From Agrobacterium leguminum (GTDB lineage Bacteria > Pseudomonadota > Alphaproteobacteria > Rhizobiales > Rhizobiaceae), in assembly GCF_015704895.1 (NCBI RefSeq), contig NZ_JADQWB010000026.1:1-55169 (forward strand): a stretch of DNA of 55,169 bases, read 5' to 3'. The notes below the pieces were generated by a model that saw only the letters and a list, made by a program, of their open reading frames with translations, did not search any database and had not been told where the DNA came from. Numbering within the stretch: the stretch's first letter is position 1; each line of letters opens with the position of its first letter. Positions 45,131 to 53,671 of this stretch are shown here, piece after piece. The translations under genes were made by a program, and so were the position numbers.

Positions 45131-46438
45131 TCAATCTGGATAAGGCAGGCCATAGCGGTCACGTATTGTCGCGCCTTCATATTCGCGCGGGTAAACACCG
45201 CGATCCTGCAGCACCGGCACGACCTTCTCGACGAATTCAGCAATGTCGTCGGGTGCTCGTGGCGGCTGCAGGGTGTAACCATCCACCGTGCCGTCCTGCC
45301 AGAGATCGATAATGCCATCCGCCACCTCTTCCGGCGTGCCAAGCAGCAGCCGGTGGTGCCCCTCGGAGCGGCGCACGGCCTCACGGGCGGTGAGCTTTTC
45401 GTGGGTCAGCAGTTCGGAAAGGCCAAGCCCCATGCCAACGGCCCATTGCCGGTTCTGGTCGGGAATGAAGCGCTCGCCATCGAGTTTTATATCCGGGTTG
45501 AAGTCGCGCGGATCAATGCCGTTTTCTTTGGCGAAACGCACCAGAAGCCCGTCTTCCGAGCCTGTCCCGCTGAAGAGTTCATGCTTGCGCAGCGCTTCCT
45601 CACGGGTCTCGCCGAGAATGACGACAAGGCCGGGAACGATGCGGATGCCGGAGGGATCGCGACCGAGGGAGATGGCGCGGTCGCGGACCTTCTTGCCGAA
45701 GGCCTGGCCCGCCGGGCGGGACAGGATGTTGCAATAGATGATCTCGCCATGGCGTGCCGCCAGATCGATGCCGCCTTCGGAGGCGCCGGCCTGCGCGATG
45801 ACGGGATGCCCCTGCGGCCCGCGCGGAACGTTGAGCGGGCCTTTCACATGGAAATATTGCCCCTCATGATCGATGGTCTCGGCTGTCGCCGCATCCCAGA
45901 AACGCTCTTCCGGCACCTCGCCTTCGCGGCGTGGATCCCAGCTCGACCATAGTTTTTTCGCCACGTCGAGAAATTCGGTGGCCTTGGCATATCTCTCGCT
46001 ACGCGGCGGCAGCGGATCGTTGCCGAAATTGGCGGCGACATTGGGATTGAAGGAAGAAACGATATTGACGATCAGCCGGCCGCCGGTGACGAGGTCGATG
46101 GATTGCGTCCGTCTGGCGAAGTTATAGGGCGAATTATAGGTGGAGGACACCGTTGCCACAAAGCCGATATCCGGCACCTGCGCGGCAAGCGATGTCGAGA
46201 GAATGAGCGGATCGATGGTGTGAAACGGGCGGCTTGCCGGGTCGGTCAGCAATGCCGGGTGGTCGGAAAGGAAAACGGCGTCGAACCGGCCTTTGTGGGC
46301 CAGTTCCGTCAGCCGTCGGTAATAGCCTATGTCGTTGATGTCGTGCCGGTCTCCGCTCCGGTATTTCCAGGCATTGGCGAGGTATCCGGTGGTGTTGATG
46401 CCGACATTGAGATTAAGCCGGCGTTTGGTCTTGCTCAT
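45131..46438 (-). CDS. NtaA/SnaA/DszA-family FMN-dependent monooxygenase
   Basis: 435 aa, the length of the NtaA/DszA/DmoA subgroup of the luciferase superfamily. Characteristic stretches are LNVGINTTGYLANAWK, FDAVFLSDHPAL, TVSSTYNSPYNFARRTQSID, GGRLIVNIVSSFNPNVAANF and GHPVIAQAGASEGG. Subgroup members oxidise sulfones, dimethyl sulfide, nitrilotriacetate or cysteine conjugates with reduced FMN. It is divergent from the DszB-like operon (358 bp apart) and probably co-regulated with it. The ribosome site is weak. The exact substrate is unknown. Confidence 0.88.
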   Translation of the reverse strand: MSKTKRRLNLNVGINTTGYLANAWKYRSGDRHDINDIGYYRRLTELAHKGRFDAVFLSDHPALLTDPASRPFHTIDPLILSTSLAAQVPDIGFVATVSSTYNSPYNFARRTQSIDLVTGGRLIVNIVSSFNPNVAANFGNDPLPPRSERYAKATEFLDVAKKLWSSWDPRREGEVPEERFWDAATAETIDHEGQYFHVKGPLNVPRGPQGHPVIAQAGASEGGIDLAARHGEIIYCNILSRPAGQAFGKKVRDRAISLGRDPSGIRIVPGLVVILGETREEALRKHELFSGTGSEDGLLVRFAKENGIDPRDFNPDIKLDGERFIPDQNRQWAVGMGLGLSELLTHEKLTAREAVRRSEGHHRLLLGTPEEVADGIIDLWQDGTVDGYTLQPPRAPDDIAEFVEKVVPVLQDRGVYPREYEGATIRDRYGLPYPD

Positions 46439-46796
46439 GCTGCCACGTTTCTTTCAGGTCTGTTGGATTGCCGGCCCGTATGACCGGCGCAATTGCGGGA
46501 AGCGTAACAGCCGGGGGTCCGGTCGCGAGTTAAAAATCCTTGCTGCACGGAGAAGAAAAACTTTCATCCGTGACAGCACCCAAGCGGCGGTCGAATGTGA
46601 GAGATGAGTGAGGCAGGCTGGGGAAACCGACCCGAAATCTTGCCATTCTCGAAAGGATATTCCGTCGTCTTGGCGAAGCGCTCACAAGATGGAAACGAAT
46701 TTCCCCAATCGCGCCTGAAATAGTACACTTTATCTATAGAAAATATCTTATGGCGTGTAGCGTGCCGTCCAGATCGCAATTTCGAGGACGAACGCC
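46439..46796. other. Divergent control region between NtaA-like and DszB-like genes
   Basis: 358 bp with no gene. The most AT-rich part is ACTTTATCTATAGAAAATAT near 46729-46748, about 50 bp before the DszB-like start, and may hold its promoter. A GAGGA ribosome site precedes that gene. No strong dyad was found. Confidence 0.4.
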
Positions 46797-47864
46797 ATGG
46801 CTGATGCCGCCCTTCGCCAGATAACCCAACCCGTAACCGTGTGGTACACACGCTGCCCGGCGCCCACGCCGCTTTCCATCGCGGCGCAACTGGGCTGGAT
46901 CGAGGAACGTTTCTCCACCCATGGAATCTCTGTTTCCTCCATTCGCGACGCGGCCGATCCGGCCATTCGCCAGAGCCATTTCGATCACCGTCTGGACTGG
47001 TCCTTCCGTCAGGGCGGCAATATTCCGCCGATCTGGGCGAAATCAGGCGGCCGGAAAACACGGCTGGTTGGGCTGACGAGAACTGACGAGTTTCAGGCCG
47101 TCATCGCTTTGCCGGCAAGCGGAATAAGCAAGGGCAGTGACCTGAAGGGGCGGCGCATCGGCCTGCCGAAGCGCCCGAATGAAACCATCGATTTCCAGCG
47201 TGCGACATCCTTAAAGGGCATCGTGTCGGCGCTGACGGTCTCGGGCCTCGCCGTTGCGGATGTCGAGCTTGTCGATCTCACGGCGAAAGAGCCGGTGTTG
47301 CTCGATCCCTCTGACGACAGGTTCCATGGTCTGCGCCGGCGGTTTCCTTATGGCGAGGAGATTGCAGCGCTGCATCGGGGCCAGATCGATGCGTTTTTCG
47401 TCAAGGGTGCGGAAGGCGTCACCGTCGCCAATCTCATCGGTGCGCAGGTCGTGGTGTCGACAGGCTTCCACCCTGATCCAAAAATCCGCATCAACAACGG
47501 CACCCCGCGCCCCTTGACGGTGGACGCCACCTTTGCCGATGAGCGGCCCGATCTGGTGGCGGAACTCGTCGCCACCGTACAGCGGGTTGCCCAATGGGCA
47601 AATGACAATCCGGCGGAAGCCGTGCGTTTCATCGCTCGTGAGATCGGCGTCAGCGAGGAGGCGGTTCTGGCTGCGAATGGCCCGGATGTGCACCGCAATC
47701 TGAGGCTCGATCTCGATCCGGACGAGCTGGATGCGCTGAGCCACTTCAAGGATTTCCTGCTGGAATGGAAATTTATCCCCGAAGATTTCGATGTGCGGGA
47801 CTGGGCCGATCCACGCGCCCTTTCTTTCGAGCAAGATGCTGCGCAACGCAGTGCGGGAAAGTGA
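46797..47864 (+). CDS. DszB-like sulfinate desulfinase / SsuA-type protein
   Basis: 355 aa, no signal peptide, so cytosolic, unlike ordinary SsuA-type binding proteins of the same fold. Aligned from memory with DszB (2'-hydroxybiphenyl-2-sulfinate desulfinase), the nucleophile is kept as Cys20 (VWYTRCPAPTPL; DszB Cys27 in YSNCPVPN), with His61 (QSHFDHR) and Arg71 (SFRQGGNIPPI; DszB Arg70 in TRFGGEIPPL). The His-Arg spacing of 10 is identical. LKGRRIGLPK and ALTVSGLAVADVELVDL continue the alignment. It starts an operon with an NmrA-like protein and a luciferase-family monooxygenase, so C-S cleavage of a sulfinate is the best guess. A binding or regulatory role is the alternative. Confidence 0.75.
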   Translation: MADAALRQITQPVTVWYTRCPAPTPLSIAAQLGWIEERFSTHGISVSSIRDAADPAIRQSHFDHRLDWSFRQGGNIPPIWAKSGGRKTRLVGLTRTDEFQAVIALPASGISKGSDLKGRRIGLPKRPNETIDFQRATSLKGIVSALTVSGLAVADVELVDLTAKEPVLLDPSDDRFHGLRRRFPYGEEIAALHRGQIDAFFVKGAEGVTVANLIGAQVVVSTGFHPDPKIRINNGTPRPLTVDATFADERPDLVAELVATVQRVAQWANDNPAEAVRFIAREIGVSEEAVLAANGPDVHRNLRLDLDPDELDALSHFKDFLLEWKFIPEDFDVRDWADPRALSFEQDAAQRSAGK

Positions 47865-47871
47865 GGGCGTC

Positions 47872-48762
47872 ATGACAGCCACCATTCTTGTAACGGGCGC
47901 AACCGGCAAGCTCGGCCGACGTGTCGTCAGCCGTCTCTTGCAGAAAGAGGCGAAGGTTCGGGTGCTGACCCGCAGGCGCGAGGATGCGCTCAAGCTCTGG
48001 GGCGACAGGGTCGATATCTCGGAGGGAAATTTCTCCGACCCGGCCAGCCTGAAGGAGGCCTCGCGCGGTATCGGGACCGTCTTTCTGCTTTCCCCCATTG
48101 GTGAAACGCTGGTGGCGGACCAGAATGCGGTCATCGATGCCGCCCTCTCAGCCGGTGCGTCGCGGATCGTGAAAATATCCGGCTCCGACTGGACCATTGA
48201 GAATGCCGGATATTCCATTTCGGGGGCGGCGCATGCCGAGGTGGAAGCGCATCTGGCTGGAAGCGGTATCGCGTATACCGTGCTGCGGCCGAATGCCTGG
48301 ATGCAGGTTGCGCTGGAACCCGTTGTCGCCGCGCTGCGCAAGGGGGAGGATGTGCCCGCCCGCTTTGGCGACGCGGCTGTCTCCTTCATCGATGCGGACG
48401 ATATTGCCGATGTCGCGGTTCATGCGCTCACCACAAGCGCACCTGTTTCCGGCGTCCTGGTGCTGACCGGTGGCGAAGCCCTGTCGGCGCTGGAAATCGC
48501 CCGCATCGCGGCGCGCATCCAGCATCGGCCCGTGGGAATTTCGGACAATACCGCCCCGGCCTTGCCGCCACATATAGGCGCGTTTGAACAGAAGGCGATC
48601 GGCGAATTCGGCCAACTCATCCGCAAAGGTCTTGCGGCGTCCGTCAACAATACCGTCCAGCAGATTACCGGCCGGTCGCCCCGCAGCGTGGAGGACTATC
48701 TGCGTGTCCGGCTGGCAACCACCCCGCAGGATCATTCCGAGGGAGAAAAGACATGGCGCTGA
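47872..48762 (+). CDS. NmrA/SDR-type NAD(P)-binding protein
   Basis: 296 aa, atypical short-chain dehydrogenase of the NmrA/QOR2 kind. The nucleotide loop is VTGATGKLGRRVV (about residues 6-18), followed by VRVLTRRREDA and ASRIVKISGSDW. It lacks a clear Tyr-x-x-x-Lys catalytic pair, so it may be a redox sensor or a reductase of quinones or flavins. It lies between the DszB-like gene (7-bp gap) and a luciferase-family gene (10-bp overlap), which suggests a supporting role such as supplying reduced cofactor. The start at 47872 is the one not overlapping the upstream gene. Confidence 0.85.
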   Translation: MTATILVTGATGKLGRRVVSRLLQKEAKVRVLTRRREDALKLWGDRVDISEGNFSDPASLKEASRGIGTVFLLSPIGETLVADQNAVIDAALSAGASRIVKISGSDWTIENAGYSISGAAHAEVEAHLAGSGIAYTVLRPNAWMQVALEPVVAALRKGEDVPARFGDAAVSFIDADDIADVAVHALTTSAPVSGVLVLTGGEALSALEIARIAARIQHRPVGISDNTAPALPPHIGAFEQKAIGEFGQLIRKGLAASVNNTVQQITGRSPRSVEDYLRVRLATTPQDHSEGEKTWR

Positions 48763-49937
48763 CTGTTCCGCTGCCTGAAGGTCCCGAGCTGAAAGATCTC
48801 GACTTGAAAAGCCCGGCCGATTTCGAAGACAGCCCGCTCAGCCGGGCGGTGAAGCAGCCGCTGATGCTGGGCCTGTTCCTCAATTTGCAGGACATCAATT
48901 TCTCCAGCCTGCCGACCAGCAACAGCTGGACCTTCGATTACAATGTCGAACTGGTGAAGCGCGCGGAAGAGCTTGGTTTCGAAATCGCCTTCAGCCGCAC
49001 GCAATGGCTGCCCAAGGGCGGTTATGATGGCGAATCCTCGCTCGACAGTTTCATCGCGCTTGGCGCCATGGCGGCGGTCACGAAGAACATTCTGCTGATC
49101 TCCACCATCCATGTGCTTTATGGGCCGCTGCATCCGCTGCATCTGGCCAAATATGGCGCGACGCTGGATCATATCGCCAAGGGACGCTGGGGCATCAACA
49201 TCGTCACCGGCCACCGCGCCATCGAGCATGAAATGTTTGGCTGGCAGCGTATCGACCACGACAAGCGCTACGACATGGCCGGCGAATTGTTCGATGTTCT
49301 TCATCGCCTTTGGGGTGAGACCGAGAATTTTTCCTATGAAGGCAAGCTCAATCCCTGGGCGATCAACAATGGCTGGATCACGCCGAAGCCTGCTTTCGGA
49401 CGCCCGCCGCTGGTGACCGCGACAGGTTCGCCCGCAGGCATCGATTTCGCCGCCCGGCATTCCGATCTGGTTTTCGTCACCTCGCCCGGTGGCGCGCATA
49501 TAGACAGCGCGCTGGAAACGCTTCCCGATCATGTTGCGACCATCAAGAACCGCGCCAAGGCCTATGGCCGGCAGGTGAAGACGATCATCAACCCGATCAT
49601 CGTCAGCCGCGATACGGAGAAAGAGGCGATCGCCTATGCGGATGCCATCGAGGCCGGAAAACCTCAGCCCGGCACCCGCGCCTTCGCCACCAATAATTAC
49701 GACAGCGACGCCCATGCCTGGCGCGGCCGCGGCGATGCGCGCCACAAGCAGGGGCGCAATCTTGGCGGCAATATCGAGATCATCGGTTCGCCGGAGCAGG
49801 TGGTCGAGCAGCTTGTCGGTCTGAAAAAGGCCGGGATCGATGGGGTTCAGCTGAATTTCTACGATTTCCGCGAGGACCTCGACTATTTCGCCGAGCGCAT
49901 TCTGCCTTTGATAAAGGAGGCTGGCCTGAGGCTCTGA
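48753..49937 (+). CDS. SfnG/RutA-like FMN-dependent monooxygenase (luciferase family)
   Basis: 394 aa. Family stretches are WTFDYNVELVKRAEELGFEI, LISTIHVLYGPLHPLHLAKY, GRWGINIVTGHRAIEHEMFG and YEGKLNPWAINNGWITPKP. The arrangement resembles dimethylsulfone monooxygenase SfnG and pyrimidine oxygenase RutA, which open C-S or C-N bonds with reduced flavin. It overlaps the NmrA-like gene by 10 bp and is followed after 90 bp by an amidohydrolase. In this operon the probable job is oxidative C-S cleavage, giving a sulfinate that the DszB-like enzyme could process. Confidence 0.87.
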   Translation: MALTVPLPEGPELKDLDLKSPADFEDSPLSRAVKQPLMLGLFLNLQDINFSSLPTSNSWTFDYNVELVKRAEELGFEIAFSRTQWLPKGGYDGESSLDSFIALGAMAAVTKNILLISTIHVLYGPLHPLHLAKYGATLDHIAKGRWGINIVTGHRAIEHEMFGWQRIDHDKRYDMAGELFDVLHRLWGETENFSYEGKLNPWAINNGWITPKPAFGRPPLVTATGSPAGIDFAARHSDLVFVTSPGGAHIDSALETLPDHVATIKNRAKAYGRQVKTIINPIIVSRDTEKEAIAYADAIEAGKPQPGTRAFATNNYDSDAHAWRGRGDARHKQGRNLGGNIEIIGSPEQVVEQLVGLKKAGIDGVQLNFYDFREDLDYFAERILPLIKEAGLRL

Positions 49938-49976
49938 GGCCTCTCCCGCTGCATTTTCCAGTTCCGAAACCCACAC

Positions 49977-50011
49977 TTCGCAATCGCCCGATTGCGAAAA
50001 CGATATTTTTT
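49977..50011 (+). terminator. Possible attenuator between monooxygenase and amidohydrolase genes
   Basis: TTCGCAATC (49977-49985) and GATTGCGAA (49990-49998) form a perfect 9-bp stem with a GCCC loop. A run of six T follows about 8 nt later. It lies 40-75 bp after the monooxygenase stop and may reduce, rather than end, transcription into the M20 gene. Confidence 0.4.
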
Positions 50012-50027
50012 GCCCTGAGGAGATACC

Positions 50028-51227
50028 GTGAATATCGCCGTCGATCCCGTCAAAACGCCTGCACCTAAAATCCTGGATCGGATCGGGACCTATGTTCCCG
50101 AACTCGTCTCCATCCGCCACGATCTGCACCAGCATCCGGAAATCGGTTTCGAGGAGGTCCGCACCTCCGGCATTGTTGCCGAAAAGCTCGCCTCCTGGGG
50201 CATCGAGGTGCATCGCGGTTATGGCAAGACTGGCGTGGTCGGCGTGCTGCGTGGTAGCCATGCGGGCAACCGCTCCATCGGGCTGAGGGCGGATATGGAT
50301 GCCCTGCCGATGCCGGAGGAAACCGGTCTGCCCTATGCGTCGGTCTATCCCGGCAAATTCCACGGCTGCGGGCATGATGTGCACACCACCATCCTGCTCG
50401 GCACCGCCCGTTATCTGGCGGAAACCCGCGATTTTGCTGGCACGGTGGTGTTCATTTTCCAGCCGGCCGAGGAAGGTCTCGGCGGGGCGCGCGCCATGAT
50501 CGCCGACGGGCTGTTCAAGGACTTCCCCGTCGATGAGATTTACGGGTTGCACAATTCCTCCCATGCTGCGCCCAATCATCTGAAGGTTTCGCCCGGCACC
50601 ATTCTGGCGGGGGCGGATTTCTTCGATATCCGGTTAAAGGGCAGGGGTGCCCACGCCGCTCACCCCGATGTTTCGCGTGATCCGGTGCCGGCGACGGGTG
50701 AACTGATCCAGGCACTGCAAACCATCGTCAGCCGCAATGTGTCGCCGACCGATCCTGCCGTCCTGTCGATCACCCGCATTGAGGCGGGATCGGCCTATAA
50801 CGTCATTCCCGAAACGTCAGCGATTGCCGGGACGGTGCGGGCTTTTTCCGACAGCGTGCGCGAAACCATAAGGGAGCGCATCCGCACGATTTCCGATCAC
50901 ATTGCTGCGGCTCACGGCCTCACCGCCGAGGTGGATATTCGCGACATATTCTCGGTTCTCACCAATGACGATGCATCGGTGGAGATCGTCGCCGGCGTGG
51001 CGCGCGAGGTTCTGGGAGACGAGCGCGTTTCCACCGAGCCCGGCCGTTTCATGGGCAGTGAGGATTTCGCCGATCTCCTGAAACACGCGCCCGGCGCGTT
51101 TTTCACCCTCGGCCATTCCGGCACCGTGCCCGCCCATAATCCCGGTTTCATCGTCGACGACGCCATTCTGCCCGTCGGCGCCACTGTGTTTGCCCGGCTG
51201 GTGGAAACCCGGCTGAAACCCGCGTGA
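50028..51227 (+). CDS. M20-family amidohydrolase (N-acyl amino acid deacylase-like)
   Basis: 399 aa from a GTG start with GAGGAG upstream. The catalytic domain ligands are HGCGHD (Cys114, His116) and the glutamates in FQPAEEGLGGARAM (Glu148/149); the lid/dimerisation domain is ~190-310 (RGAHAAHP). This is the IAA-amino acid/hippurate/N-acetyl-cysteine deacylase subgroup (carboxypeptidase Ss1-like). In Bacillus subtilis an enzyme of this type (SndA) deacetylates cysteine S-conjugates alongside luciferase-type monooxygenases, which matches the neighbours here. Probably cytosolic. Substrate is inferred. Confidence 0.9.
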   Translation: MNIAVDPVKTPAPKILDRIGTYVPELVSIRHDLHQHPEIGFEEVRTSGIVAEKLASWGIEVHRGYGKTGVVGVLRGSHAGNRSIGLRADMDALPMPEETGLPYASVYPGKFHGCGHDVHTTILLGTARYLAETRDFAGTVVFIFQPAEEGLGGARAMIADGLFKDFPVDEIYGLHNSSHAAPNHLKVSPGTILAGADFFDIRLKGRGAHAAHPDVSRDPVPATGELIQALQTIVSRNVSPTDPAVLSITRIEAGSAYNVIPETSAIAGTVRAFSDSVRETIRERIRTISDHIAAAHGLTAEVDIRDIFSVLTNDDASVEIVAGVAREVLGDERVSTEPGRFMGSEDFADLLKHAPGAFFTLGHSGTVPAHNPGFIVDDAILPVGATVFARLVETRLKPA

Positions 51228-51261
51228 ACATTTAAAAACAAGCCTGCAAGAGGAAACATCC

Positions 51262-52851
51262 ATGGATATTACAAGACGTAAGACATTGCTTTTGAGTGCG
51301 GCGCTAACCGGTGCAATGCTGTTGCCCTCCCTGCCGGCTCTGGCGGCGGAAACGCCGAAAAAGGGCGGGATCGTCACTCTTGCGGGTCTCGGCGAGCCGA
51401 CGACGCTGGTGCCGCTTTCCGATTCCAATACGCGCACCCGCGCCATTTCCACGAAAATCCTCGAAGGGCTGGTGCGGTTCGACAGCGAGTTCAAACCGCA
51501 TCCGGTTCTGGCCGAAAGCTGGGAAACATCGGCCGACGGGCTGCGCCACACTTTCAAGCTGCGCAAGGGTGTCAAATGGCATGACGGCAAGGATTTCACG
51601 TCGCAGGACGTCAAATTTTCGCTGCTGGCCTTCAAGAAGGTCGGTCCACGCGGACGCATCACCTTCGCCAATGTTGCCGATATCGAAACGCCTGATCCGC
51701 TGACGGCCGTGGTGGTGCTTTCCAAGCCCGCGCCCTATCTCCTGCGGGCGCTGACAGGCGGCGAAACGCCCATCCTGCCGGCCCATGCCTATGCTTCGGA
51801 AAATTACAATGAAAGCCCGAATGGTAACGCGCCAGTCGGCACCGGCCCCTTCGTCTTCGAGGAATGGAAGCGCGGCAGCTATGTGAAGCTGAAAAAGAAC
51901 CCGAACTACTGGCAGGCCGATCTTCCCTATCTCGACGGTTTCGTGGCCCGTTTCGTCGCGGATTCGGCTTCCACCACCATTTCCGTGGAAACCGGCGAGG
52001 CGGATTATACCGCCGATGTGTCCTATAGCGATCTGGAGCGTCTGCGGCAAAATCCGAAGCTTGCGGTGGAGGTCTATACCGACTCCTATCTCAACAATGC
52101 CGCCGTCTTCGAATTCAATCTCGAAAATCCGATCCTTGCGAAAAAGGAAGTCAGGCACGCTTTGGCCCATGCCATCGACCGCGATTTCATCAACGATGCC
52201 ATTTTCTTCGGGACGGCAAAACCGGCCGGTTCGAACATCCCGGCTGTCTTCACCGCCTATAATGACGAAAAGCCTTTCACCTATCCCTTTGATCTCGCCA
52301 AAGCGAATGAGCTGCTGGACAAAGCGGGCTACCCGAAGGGCGCGGATGGCACCCGGTTTTCGCTGCGGCTGGCCTTCCTGCCTTCCGACGTCTTTCGCAA
52401 AACCTCCGAATATCTCCGCTCATCCTTCGGCAAACTCGGCGTGAAGGTGGATATTGTGGAAGGCGATCTCGCCACCTTCATCAAGCGGGTCTATACCGAG
52501 CGCGGTTTTGACCTTACGGTGAACGGCATCAGCCGGCTGTTCGATCCGACGGCAGGCGTGCAACGCCTCTATTGGTCCGACGGCATCAAGAAACCCGCGC
52601 CCTATGTCAACGCCGCTCACTACAATAATCCAAAGGTCGATGATCTTTTCCGTGCGGCCGCGATTGAAGTGGATGAAACGAAACGGGCGGGGCAGTTCCA
52701 CGATATCCAGAAGATCACCGGCGATGACCTGCCGAATTTCTCCATCGTCGCTTTGCCGACCGTCATTTTGCGCAATACCAGCCTGAAATCGCTCGTGACG
52801 ACCATCGACATTGCCTATGGCGATCTGGCGACGGCCTGGAAGAACGAGTGA
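51262..52851 (+). CDS. Family 5 solute-binding protein with twin-arginine-type signal
   Basis: 529 aa. The signal peptide MDITRRKTLLLSAALTGAML has a twin-arginine (TRRKTLL) followed by a hydrophobic core, with cleavage near ALAAE. Family 5 motifs include LEGLVRFDSEFKPHPVLAES, GVKWHDGKDFTSQDVKFSLL and GTGPFVFEEWKRGSYVKLKK. It lies 34 bp after the M20 gene and is followed by a repeat and an intrinsic terminator, so it closes the operon that begins at 46797. It resembles the protein encoded at 53672 (both have FDPTAGVQR-YWS). No permease or ATPase genes accompany it within the window. The ligand could be a peptide-like or acylated cysteine conjugate. Confidence 0.92.
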   Translation: MDITRRKTLLLSAALTGAMLLPSLPALAAETPKKGGIVTLAGLGEPTTLVPLSDSNTRTRAISTKILEGLVRFDSEFKPHPVLAESWETSADGLRHTFKLRKGVKWHDGKDFTSQDVKFSLLAFKKVGPRGRITFANVADIETPDPLTAVVVLSKPAPYLLRALTGGETPILPAHAYASENYNESPNGNAPVGTGPFVFEEWKRGSYVKLKKNPNYWQADLPYLDGFVARFVADSASTTISVETGEADYTADVSYSDLERLRQNPKLAVEVYTDSYLNNAAVFEFNLENPILAKKEVRHALAHAIDRDFINDAIFFGTAKPAGSNIPAVFTAYNDEKPFTYPFDLAKANELLDKAGYPKGADGTRFSLRLAFLPSDVFRKTSEYLRSSFGKLGVKVDIVEGDLATFIKRVYTERGFDLTVNGISRLFDPTAGVQRLYWSDGIKKPAPYVNAAHYNNPKVDDLFRAAAIEVDETKRAGQFHDIQKITGDDLPNFSIVALPTVILRNTSLKSLVTTIDIAYGDLATAWKNE

Positions 52852-52879
52852 GCGTTTGGCAAAGCGGGTTCATCCAAAC

Positions 52880-52996
52880 TCCGTCACCCCGGACTGGATC
52901 CGGGGTCCAGCGCGATCAAGTCCTTGATCGCGAGAGACTCGTCTCACGGCGCAGACGCGCCGTGGCTGGATGCCGGGTCAAGCCCGGCATGACGGA
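52880..52996. repeat. Four-hairpin intergenic repeat, copy 5
   Basis: A 117-bp element from TCCGTCACCCCGGACTGGAT to AAGCCCGGCATGACGGA. It shares most of its inner sequence with copy 2 (GCGATCAAGTCCTTGATCGC and CGGCGCAGACGCGCCG hairpins) and the same orientation. Outer hairpins are CCCCGGACTGGATCCGGGG and TGCCGGGTCAAGCCCGGCA. It starts 29 bp after the solute-binding-protein stop. Confidence 0.9.
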
Positions 52997-53021
52997 GGAG
53001 GGGTCTGCGATCAGTAACACT

Positions 53022-53048
53022 AACCCGGCAATTCTGCCGGGTTTTTTA
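53022..53048 (+). terminator. Intrinsic terminator of the DszB-like operon
   Basis: AACCCGGCA (53022-53030) pairs with TGCCGGGTT (53035-53043) with an ATTC loop, followed by six T. It comes just after repeat copy 5, 171 bp after the stop of the preceding gene. Confidence 0.88.
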
Positions 53049-53195
53049 TTGCCGAAATCCGCCTTCCATCCGGTTTGCACCTTCGCGCGGCAGGCCCGTT
53101 TCAGGGAAAAACTTTGCGCGTGAAACAGATCGGGCGAAACAGCGGTGCCAGCCGTGAAAATTTCGAAAAAATAAGTTTCATCAATAATTTAGCAC

Positions 53196-53230
53196 AAAGC
53201 AATTCTTCGCCGCGAAGCAAGAATTGCTTT
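53196..53230. other. 35-bp inverted repeat upstream of the DUF3088-like gene
   Basis: AAAGCAATTCTT (53196-53207) and AAGAATTGCTTT (53219-53230) are perfect inverted copies. The 11-nt centre allows a competing inner hairpin, CTTCG/CGAAG. There is no T tract. It lies about 65 bp upstream of the chosen start in an AT-rich stretch, so an operator or 5' leader structure is more likely than a terminator. The rest of 53049-53294 shows nothing clear. Confidence 0.55.
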
Positions 53231-53294
53231 CTGGACCCGCGCTCTGGCCGCCTGCACTGTGAGCTGGAAATCTCACCCTCACATGATGGATGCC

Positions 53295-53633
53295 ATGGCC
53301 AAGGATACGCTTTTTTTGATCGCCCCCGGTTTTGAAGACCCCAAGCACCCCGGTGTCCGCTTCGTCTGCCCGCATTGCAACCAGATCGAAGGTCTGCTTG
53401 CCGCCTTTCCGGATCTTGCCGCCGGGATCGATATCCGCCGTGTCGGTTTCCAGCGCCCGCGTGAGGCTGTCATCGCCGCCGTGGGTGAGGAAAACCAGTC
53501 GCTGCCGCTGTTCATCTTCGCAGGCGATGCGCCCAGCGATGCTACGGCCAAGGGCGAGACACATTTCATTCAGGACACCAAACGCATTTTGCAAATCCTC
53601 GCCGAGCGCCACGGGTTCCCGCAGCTGCACTGA
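53295..53633 (+). CDS. DUF3088-like small protein with CPHC motif
   Basis: About 112 aa from the ATG at 53295 (MAKDTLFLIAPGFEDPKHPG), with alternatives at 53283 and 53286; none has a strong ribosome site. The residues FVCPHCNQIEGLLAAFP carry a Cys-Pro-His-Cys pair at the start of a helix, as in thioredoxin/glutaredoxin folds, and PREAVIAAVGEENQSLPLFI resembles the cis-proline side of that fold. I recall this as DUF3088. It sits between two related solute-binding proteins in a sulfur-linked region, so a thiol redox or sulfur-handling job is possible but unproven. Confidence 0.75.
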   Translation: MAKDTLFLIAPGFEDPKHPGVRFVCPHCNQIEGLLAAFPDLAAGIDIRRVGFQRPREAVIAAVGEENQSLPLFIFAGDAPSDATAKGETHFIQDTKRILQILAERHGFPQLH

Positions 53634-53671
53634 GTTGCCGCGCCCGCTATCGGACTTTTTCGGAGACAGAC

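Noticed and set aside
48732..50579. 615-codon open frame on the minus strand
   Set aside because: It lies antisense to the monooxygenase and M20 genes, has no family motifs, and its composition (Asp/Gly/Arg/His-rich) is typical of the complement of high-GC coding DNA.
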